From contig NZ_LLXT01000087.1 in assembly GCF_001431625.1 (NCBI RefSeq), positions 1 through 48,782 of the forward strand: a stretch of DNA of 48,782 nucleotides, in the 5' to 3' direction. Within the stretch, counting starts at the first letter, position 1, and every line of letters begins with the position of its first letter. Below are positions 44,199 through 48,782 of this stretch, piece after piece. Made by a program: the position numbers and the translations under genes. The notes under the pieces are model-generated. The model was not told where the DNA came from, made no database searches, and saw only the letters and a program-made list of their open reading frames with translations. Source of the DNA: Stenotrophomonas geniculata ATCC 19374 = JCM 13324 (lineage in GTDB: Bacteria > Pseudomonadota > Gammaproteobacteria > Xanthomonadales > Xanthomonadaceae).

Positions 44199-45482
44199 AT
44201 GGAAACCATCCGCAAGCTTGCCATCCTGGCTGACGCCGCCAAATACGATGCCTCCTGCGCCTCCAGCGGCTCGGGCAAGCGCGACTCACGCGCCAGCGGC
44301 GGCATCGGCAGCACCGAAGGCATGGGCATCTGCCACAGCTATACGCCGGATGGCCGTTGCGTTTCGTTGCTGAAGATCCTGCTGACCAACTTCTGCGTCT
44401 ACGACTGCGCGTACTGCGTGAACCGCGTGTCCAGCAACGTGCCCCGCGCGCGCTTCAGCGTGGACGAGGTGGTCGCGCTGACGCTGGACTTCTACAAGCG
44501 CAACTACATCGAGGGCCTGTTCCTTTCCAGCGGCATCATCCGCAATGCGGACTACACCATGGAGCAGATGGTGGAAGTAGCACGGCAACTGCGCGAGGAA
44601 CACCGCTACGCCGGTTACATCCACCTCAAGACCATTCCCGAAGCGTCGCCGGAACTGCTGGCCAGCGCCGGGCGTTACGCCGACCGGCTGTCGATCAACG
44701 TGGAGCTGCCCACCGAAGCCGGGCTGAGCGCGCTGGCACCGGAGAAGACCGTACAGTCCATCCGCGGTGCGATGGGCGAGCTGCGCTGGCGCATCGAGGA
44801 AGCGAAGGAAGCGCGTAAGGTGCCAGCGGTGGTCGGGCCGGTGTCCACCCGCAGCGCACGCCCGCGCCCTCCCCGTTTCGCACCGGCCGGGCAGAGCACG
44901 CAGATGATCGTCGGCGCCGACGGCGCCAACGACCGGCAGATCCTCGCCAGCGCCGATGCGTTGTACGGCAACTACCGCATGCGCCGGGTGTACTACTCCG
45001 CCTTCAGCCCGATTCCGGATGCCAGCCGCCAGCTGCCGCTGCAGCCGCCGCCCCTGCAGCGCGAGCACCGCCTCTACCAGGCCGACTGGCTGCTGCGCTT
45101 CTACGGCTATGGCGTGGATGAAATCACCGATACCACCCAGGCCGGCATGCTCGATCTGGACATCGACCCGAAGATGGCCTGGGCGATCCGCCACCCCGAA
45201 CGCTTCCCCGTGGATCTCAACCGCGCGCCGAAGGAAATGCTGCTGCGCGTACCCGGGCTGGGCGTGCGCAATGTGAAGCGGGTGCTGATGGCGCGCCGCC
45301 ACGGTCGCCTGCGGGTTGCCGATGTGGCACGCCTGAAGGCGCCGATGAGCAAACTGCTGCCATTCGTGCTGCTGGCCGACCACCACCCGCGCAGGGCGCT
45401 GGACGATCCGGCGGCGCTGCGCGCCCAATTGGCCCCACCGCCCCGTCAGGGATCGCTGTTCGATGCCCCACCGTCAGCCTGA
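44199..45482 (+). CDS. Radical SAM protein of the UdgX-linked DNA modification/repair type
   Basis: A 427-residue radical SAM enzyme. The [4Fe-4S] cluster cysteines are Cys66, Cys70 and Cys73 in CVYDCAYC. Three more cysteines come before it (20, 45, 54). Late in the chain (about 333-385) is a helix-hairpin-helix-like region (DLNRAPKEMLLRVPGLGVRNVKRVL), suggesting DNA binding. It matches the family annotated as putative DNA modification/repair radical SAM proteins, which always occur beside a UdgX-type gene, as here, with a 20-base overlap. The reaction is not established; a repair or modification of a DNA base is the family suggestion. Confidence 0.9.
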   Translation: METIRKLAILADAAKYDASCASSGSGKRDSRASGGIGSTEGMGICHSYTPDGRCVSLLKILLTNFCVYDCAYCVNRVSSNVPRARFSVDEVVALTLDFYKRNYIEGLFLSSGIIRNADYTMEQMVEVARQLREEHRYAGYIHLKTIPEASPELLASAGRYADRLSINVELPTEAGLSALAPEKTVQSIRGAMGELRWRIEEAKEARKVPAVVGPVSTRSARPRPPRFAPAGQSTQMIVGADGANDRQILASADALYGNYRMRRVYYSAFSPIPDASRQLPLQPPPLQREHRLYQADWLLRFYGYGVDEITDTTQAGMLDLDIDPKMAWAIRHPERFPVDLNRAPKEMLLRVPGLGVRNVKRVLMARRHGRLRVADVARLKAPMSKLLPFVLLADHHPRRALDDPAALRAQLAPPPRQGSLFDAPPSA

Positions 45483-46923
45483 CGCACAGCGCTGGTCGCT
45501 GCGGGTGGACCCGCCGTGGTCGCTGGAGGCCTGGCGCAACGGTGCGCGCGATGCCCTGTTGCGCGGCATCGCACCGGAACAGCTCGACTGGCTGGAGGGC
45601 AGCGAGGCATCACTGCTGGATGCGCCGGCGGTCAGCTCCGCGCCCGTCCTGGCCGATGCCGGCGTGCCGAACGTACCGCGCGACTTCCTTGAACTGGCGG
45701 CCACCTGCCTGTGCCATCGCGATGTGCAACGCATGGCCCTGCTGTACCGGTTGCTGTGGCGCATCACCCATGGCGAGCGCTCGGTGCTGACCAATCCCGC
45801 CGATGCCGACGTGCTGCGCGCAACCGCCCTCGCCCAGGCCGTTCGCCGCGATACCCACAAGATGAAAGCGTTCGTGCGCTTCCGGGAGGTGCGCGGCCAA
45901 CCCGAGGCGTTCATCGCGTGGTTCGAGCCAGAGCACCACATCGTCGATCGGGTGGCGCCGTTTTTCGCGCGCCGCTTCACCGGCATGCACTGGGCCATAC
46001 TGACGCCGTCACGCAGCGTGGCATGGGATGGACAAGCGCTGGCCTTCGGCCCCGGCGCACGGCGCGAGGACGCCCCGGCAGAGGATGCACGGGAGGCGTT
46101 GTGGCAGACCTATTACGCCAGCATCTTCAATCCGGCCCGGCTCAATACCCGGATGATGATGCAGGAGATGCCTGCCAAGTACTGGCGCCACCTGCCCGAG
46201 GCGCAGCTGCTGCCGCGCCTGGTGCGCGATGCGGGCGATCGCGTGCAGGAAATGCATGACCGGCCCGCGCAGGCACCGCAACGGAAGATACCTGCGCGGG
46301 CGCTGGCGCCAATGCCCGCCGCCGACGCCAAGGGATTGCAGACACTGCGCCAACAGGCGCTGGCCTGCCGCCAGTGCCCGCTGTGGGAAGCGGCCACGCA
46401 GGGGGTGTTCGGTGAAGGCCCGGTCGATGCCCGGATCATGGTGGTCGGCGAGCAGCCGGGCGACGTCGAGGATCTGCGCGGCCAGCCATTCGCCGGCCCG
46501 GCCGGCCAGTTGCTGGACCGTGCGCTGGCTGAACTGGGAATCGATCGCGCGGCACTGTACCTGACCAATGCGGTGAAGCACTTCCACCATGAGCGCCGCG
46601 GCAAGATCCGGCTGCACAAGCGTCCGGAAAGCCGCCACATCCAGGCCTGCCGGCCATGGCTGATGGGCGAGATCGCGCGGGTGCGGCCGCAGGTCATCGT
46701 CTGCCTCGGCGCAACCGCGGCAGCCTCGGTATTTGGCCGTGATGTCAATCTGTCACGCGACCGTGGACGCTGGCACACGCTGGAGGACGGCACCCGCGGC
46801 TACGCCACCGTGCATCCGGCGTGGGTGCTGCGGCAGGGCGATGGCGCCCGCCGCGAACAGGCCTATGCGCTGTTCCGCGATGATCTCGCGCAACTGCTGC
46901 AAGAAGGGGACGGAGGGGATTAA
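45463..46923 (+). CDS. udgX: UdgX family uracil-DNA-binding protein fused to a radical-SAM-associated domain
   Basis: A 486-residue two-domain protein. Residues 1-245 match the DUF4130 domain that accompanies the radical SAM gene. From about residue 285 is a uracil-DNA glycosylase fold: the water-activating motif GEQPGDVEDLRGQPF (329-343), the UdgX-specific loop RGKIRLHKRP with His385 (the histidine that forms a covalent bond with uracil-site DNA in UdgX of mycobacteria), and HPAW (His451). Four cysteines near the C-terminal domain start (CRQCPLW) suit an iron-sulfur cluster. The last codons and stop lie inside the palindromic repeat at 46904-46964. The overlap with the radical SAM gene shows they are expressed together. 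Confidence 0.92.
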   Translation: MPHRQPDAQRWSLRVDPPWSLEAWRNGARDALLRGIAPEQLDWLEGSEASLLDAPAVSSAPVLADAGVPNVPRDFLELAATCLCHRDVQRMALLYRLLWRITHGERSVLTNPADADVLRATALAQAVRRDTHKMKAFVRFREVRGQPEAFIAWFEPEHHIVDRVAPFFARRFTGMHWAILTPSRSVAWDGQALAFGPGARREDAPAEDAREALWQTYYASIFNPARLNTRMMMQEMPAKYWRHLPEAQLLPRLVRDAGDRVQEMHDRPAQAPQRKIPARALAPMPAADAKGLQTLRQQALACRQCPLWEAATQGVFGEGPVDARIMVVGEQPGDVEDLRGQPFAGPAGQLLDRALAELGIDRAALYLTNAVKHFHHERRGKIRLHKRPESRHIQACRPWLMGEIARVRPQVIVCLGATAAASVFGRDVNLSRDRGRWHTLEDGTRGYATVHPAWVLRQGDGARREQAYALFRDDLAQLLQEGDGGD

Positions 46924-46964
46924 GTCGTATATGCATTTACGACGTAATCCCCTCCGTCCCCTTT
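46904..46964. repeat. Long inverted repeat overlapping the udgX stop
   Basis: The 5' arm 46904-46929 (starting AAGGGGACGGAGGGGATTA) pairs with 46938-46963, 8-base loop TATGCATT, with one mismatch (A46923/G46944). It ends in seven T. The final residues EGDGGD and the stop codon of udgX come from the arm. Placed between convergent genes, it acts as a terminator, and its sequence is typical of a repeat family rather than a simple terminator. Confidence 0.85.
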
Positions 46965-46972
46965 TTTTGGGT

Positions 46973-47656
46973 TCAGGCGGCGTCGGGCTGGTTTTCCGGG
47001 CGGGCGCGGTCGAACGCGTCCAGCGCCTGGCAGGCCGCTTCGATGCGGCGCAGGGTCGGGTACGGCGTCAGGTCCAGGCCGAAGCGGTGTGCGTTGTAGA
47101 GTTGCGGCAGCAGGCAGAGGTCGGCCAGGCCCGGACGATCGCCGTGGCAGAACGTGCCTGTGTCACCGCTGTTGGCCAGCAGCGTTTCCATGGCCTGGAA
47201 GCCTTCGGCCATCCAGTGCAGGGTCCACTGCGCGCGGGCGTCGGCCGGCAGCTGCAGGTCGCGCTCCAGGTACTGCATCACCCGCAGGTTGTTGATCGGA
47301 TGGATATCGCAGGCCACCAGCTGGGCCAGCGCCCGCACCCGCGCGCGGCCGGCGGCGTCGGCCGGCAGCAGCGGTACCTGCGGGAAGCGCTCATCCAGAT
47401 ATTCCACGATCGCCAGTGACTGGGTCAGCACTTGACCCTCATGCAGCAGCGTCGGCACCAGCTGCTGCGGATTGAGCGTGCGATAGGCGTCCAGGTGCTG
47501 CTCGCCACCCTCGCGCACCAGGTGCACCGGCCGCGCCTCCCAGGCCAGGCCCTTCAGCTCCAGGCCGATGCGCACGCGGTAGGCGGCGCTGGATCGCCAG
47601 TAGGTGTACAGCACGATGCCGTCGCCGACCGGGCCGTCGTCAACCAGGATGTCCAT
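46973..47656 (-). CDS. maiA: Maleylacetoacetate isomerase (zeta-class GST)
   Basis: A 227-residue glutathione-dependent isomerase converting maleylacetoacetate to fumarylacetoacetate in tyrosine and homogentisate breakdown. The zeta-class signature is YTYWRSSAAYRVR (active-site Ser-Ser), and the C-terminal half has the ACDIHPINNLRV segment. The ATG at 47656 has GGAGG 5 bases upstream; an ATG at 47668, 2 bases after the preceding stop, is also possible (231 residues). The N-terminus is about 15 residues longer than usual either way. It forms an operon with the fumarylacetoacetate hydrolase upstream, the next enzyme in the pathway. Confidence 0.92.
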   Translation of the reverse strand: MDILVDDGPVGDGIVLYTYWRSSAAYRVRIGLELKGLAWEARPVHLVREGGEQHLDAYRTLNPQQLVPTLLHEGQVLTQSLAIVEYLDERFPQVPLLPADAAGRARVRALAQLVACDIHPINNLRVMQYLERDLQLPADARAQWTLHWMAEGFQAMETLLANSGDTGTFCHGDRPGLADLCLLPQLYNAHRFGLDLTPYPTLRRIEAACQALDAFDRARPENQPDAA

Positions 47657-47670
47657 CGCCGCCTCCATGC

Positions 47671-48660
47671 TCAGGGCTTGGCCGCCTGTTCGATGCGCTG
47701 CTCGATCGCGCCGAAGATGCTGTTGCCCGCGGCATCAAGCATCTCGATGCGGACCACGTCGCCGAAGGACATGAACGGTGTGCTCGGCTTGCCGTCGCGC
47801 AGGGTCTCCACCACGCGCTGCTCGGCGAAGCACGATGCACCCTTGCTGGTGTCTTCGTTGGCGATGGTGCCCGAGCCGACGATGGTGCCGGCGCCCAGCG
47901 GACGGGTCTTGGCCGCATGCGCGACCAGTTCGGCGAAGTTGAACTGCATGTCCACGCCCGCTTCCGGCGCACCGAACCACTTACCGTTGATGTGGGTCAG
48001 CAGCGGCAGGTGCACCTTGCTGTCCTGCCAGGCCGCACCCAGCTCATCCGGGGTGACGAACACCGGCGACAGCGCCGAACGCGGCTTGGACTGCAGGAAG
48101 CCGAAGCCCTTGGCCAGCTCGCCCGGGATCAGGTTGCGCAGCGAGACATCGTTGACCAGGCCGACCAGCTGGATATGGCCCGCCGCCTGTTCCGGGGTGG
48201 CGGCCATCGGCACGTCGTCGGTGATCACCACGATCTCCGCTTCCAGGTCGATGCCGTAGTCCTCGCTGACCACCTTGACCGCATCGCGCGGGCCGTGGAA
48301 GCCGGCACTGGTGGCCTGGTACATCAGCGGATCGGTGTAGAAGCTCTCCGGCACCTCGGCGCCACGGGCACGGCGCACGCGTTCGACGTGCGGCAGGTAC
48401 GCGCTGCCATCGACGAACTCATAGGCGCGCGGCATCGGCGCGGCCAGTGCCTGCGGGTCAAGGTCGAACACGCCATCGGCGTCGCCGGCGTTGAGCGATT
48501 CATACAGGGCGTTCAGGCGCGGCGCGATGTGGCTCCAGTCTTCCAGGGCCTGCTGCAGGGTGGCGGCAATGCCGGTGGCGCGCACGCCGTGGCGCAGGTC
48601 GCGCGAGACGACGATCAGGGTGCCGTCGCGGCCGCCTTCCTTCAAAGAACCAAGCTTCAT
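47671..48660 (-). CDS. fahA: Fumarylacetoacetate hydrolase family protein
   Basis: A 329-residue FAH-fold enzyme that splits fumarylacetoacetate to fumarate and acetoacetate. The core metal-binding glutamates and aspartate are in EDYGIDLEAEIVVITDDV (about 134-151), and the conserved later block is GTIVGSGTIANED (about 253-265). The ATG at 48660 gives the typical MKLGSLKEGGRDGTL start. Its neighbour is the isomerase of the preceding step, supporting this rather than another FAH-fold hydrolase. Acetoacetate would be a substrate for the CoA-transferase at 7.4-8.7 kb. Confidence 0.9.
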   Translation of the reverse strand: MKLGSLKEGGRDGTLIVVSRDLRHGVRATGIAATLQQALEDWSHIAPRLNALYESLNAGDADGVFDLDPQALAAPMPRAYEFVDGSAYLPHVERVRRARGAEVPESFYTDPLMYQATSAGFHGPRDAVKVVSEDYGIDLEAEIVVITDDVPMAATPEQAAGHIQLVGLVNDVSLRNLIPGELAKGFGFLQSKPRSALSPVFVTPDELGAAWQDSKVHLPLLTHINGKWFGAPEAGVDMQFNFAELVAHAAKTRPLGAGTIVGSGTIANEDTSKGASCFAEQRVVETLRDGKPSTPFMSFGDVVRIEMLDAAGNSIFGAIEQRIEQAAKP

Positions 48661-48696
48661 GGGTGGGTGTCCGGAGTCGTGGGCAAACAAGTTTCA

Positions 48697-48724
48697 AGTG
48701 TAATCAAATCTGCGGCGGCGCCAA
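48697..48724 (-). promoter_or_regulatory. Candidate promoter of the fahA-maiA operon
   Basis: On the minus strand TTGGCG (48719-48724) and TACACT (48697-48702) are 16 bases apart, 36 bases upstream of the start. Both elements are four of six matches. The rest of the 122-base right edge is GC-rich with a short GTAG-containing palindrome (about 48740-48765) and no gene. Confidence 0.35.
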
Positions 48725-48782
48725 GCTGCAGCGCGGCATCGGCCCACCCTACCGTAGTGGGGGTCGGCAGGGCTTGCAGCCC

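Noticed and set aside
1..48782. tRNA genes, CRISPR arrays, insertion sequences or prophage
   Set aside because: I looked through all gaps and ORFs and saw no cloverleaf-type sequence, no regular spaced repeats and no transposase, integrase or phage structural protein.
48740..48782. SMAG repeat at the right edge
   Set aside because: A GTAG and short complementary blocks are present but the palindrome is imperfect and cut by the window edge.

Overview
The window is high-GC gammaproteobacterial DNA from the Xanthomonadaceae, most likely Stenotrophomonas (S. maltophilia group). The assignment rests on the gene set and order: xanA-xanB facing rfbBACD, then etfBA, a variable surface-polysaccharide block, then metB and a cystathionine beta-synthase. 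In Xanthomonas the hypervariable LPS O-antigen locus lies between etfA and metB, and the same frame is seen here. Short GC-rich palindromes between convergent genes fit the intergenic repeat families of Stenotrophomonas. No tRNA, rRNA, CRISPR array, transposase or phage gene was found.

Layout. 1-8.8 kb is housekeeping: the 3' part of proS with its terminator, an H-NS-type protein, a ThrE-like exporter, a four-gene MCE lipid-transport operon (STAS-permease, ATPase, MCE protein, lipoprotein), an AlkB dioxygenase and a two-subunit 3-oxoacid CoA-transferase. 8.9-11.5 kb is a SWIM/SNF2 helicase-like protein. 11.6-17.9 kb makes nucleotide sugars: XanA and XanB (sugar-1-phosphates, GDP-mannose) converge on rfbBACD (dTDP-L-rhamnose). 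18.1-19.8 kb is etfBA.

20.3-30.8 kb is one tight plus-strand operon of eleven genes, most overlapping by 4 bases or separated by 0-4 bases. It encodes a GtrB/ArnC-type polyprenyl-phosphate glycosyltransferase, a WecD-like GNAT acyltransferase, an acyl carrier protein, a FabG-like reductase, an AMP-dependent acyl ligase, LuxE-like and LuxC-like fatty-acid-reductase subunits, an SMR-like four-helix protein without the drug-exporter glutamate, a methyltransferase, a WecE-type sugar aminotransferase, and a large multi-helix membrane protein that looks like a GT-C transferase. My reading is a periplasmic glycan-decoration system that builds a dTDP-4-amino-4,6-dideoxyhexose, gives it an unusual acyl-derived group, loads it on undecaprenyl phosphate, flips it and transfers it to O-antigen or another surface target. 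This is the best candidate in the window for an undescribed system.

30.9-38.1 kb is on the minus strand: an OafA-type acyltransferase, a small lipoprotein, a 1125-residue methyltransferase/coiled-coil/GT2/GT4 fusion, and the Wzt-Wzm ABC O-antigen exporter. The exporter is joined stop-to-start with metB, so export and methionine/cysteine metabolism share a transcript. 39.4-41.3 kb holds cystathionine beta-synthase and a DUF465 protein.

41.6-48.7 kb is housekeeping again: a DUF4398/OmpA-like envelope pair, a solitary PilU, a radical SAM protein paired with a UdgX-type uracil-DNA-binding fusion protein whose 3' end runs into a long palindromic repeat, and the tyrosine-degradation pair fumarylacetoacetate hydrolase and maleylacetoacetate isomerase.
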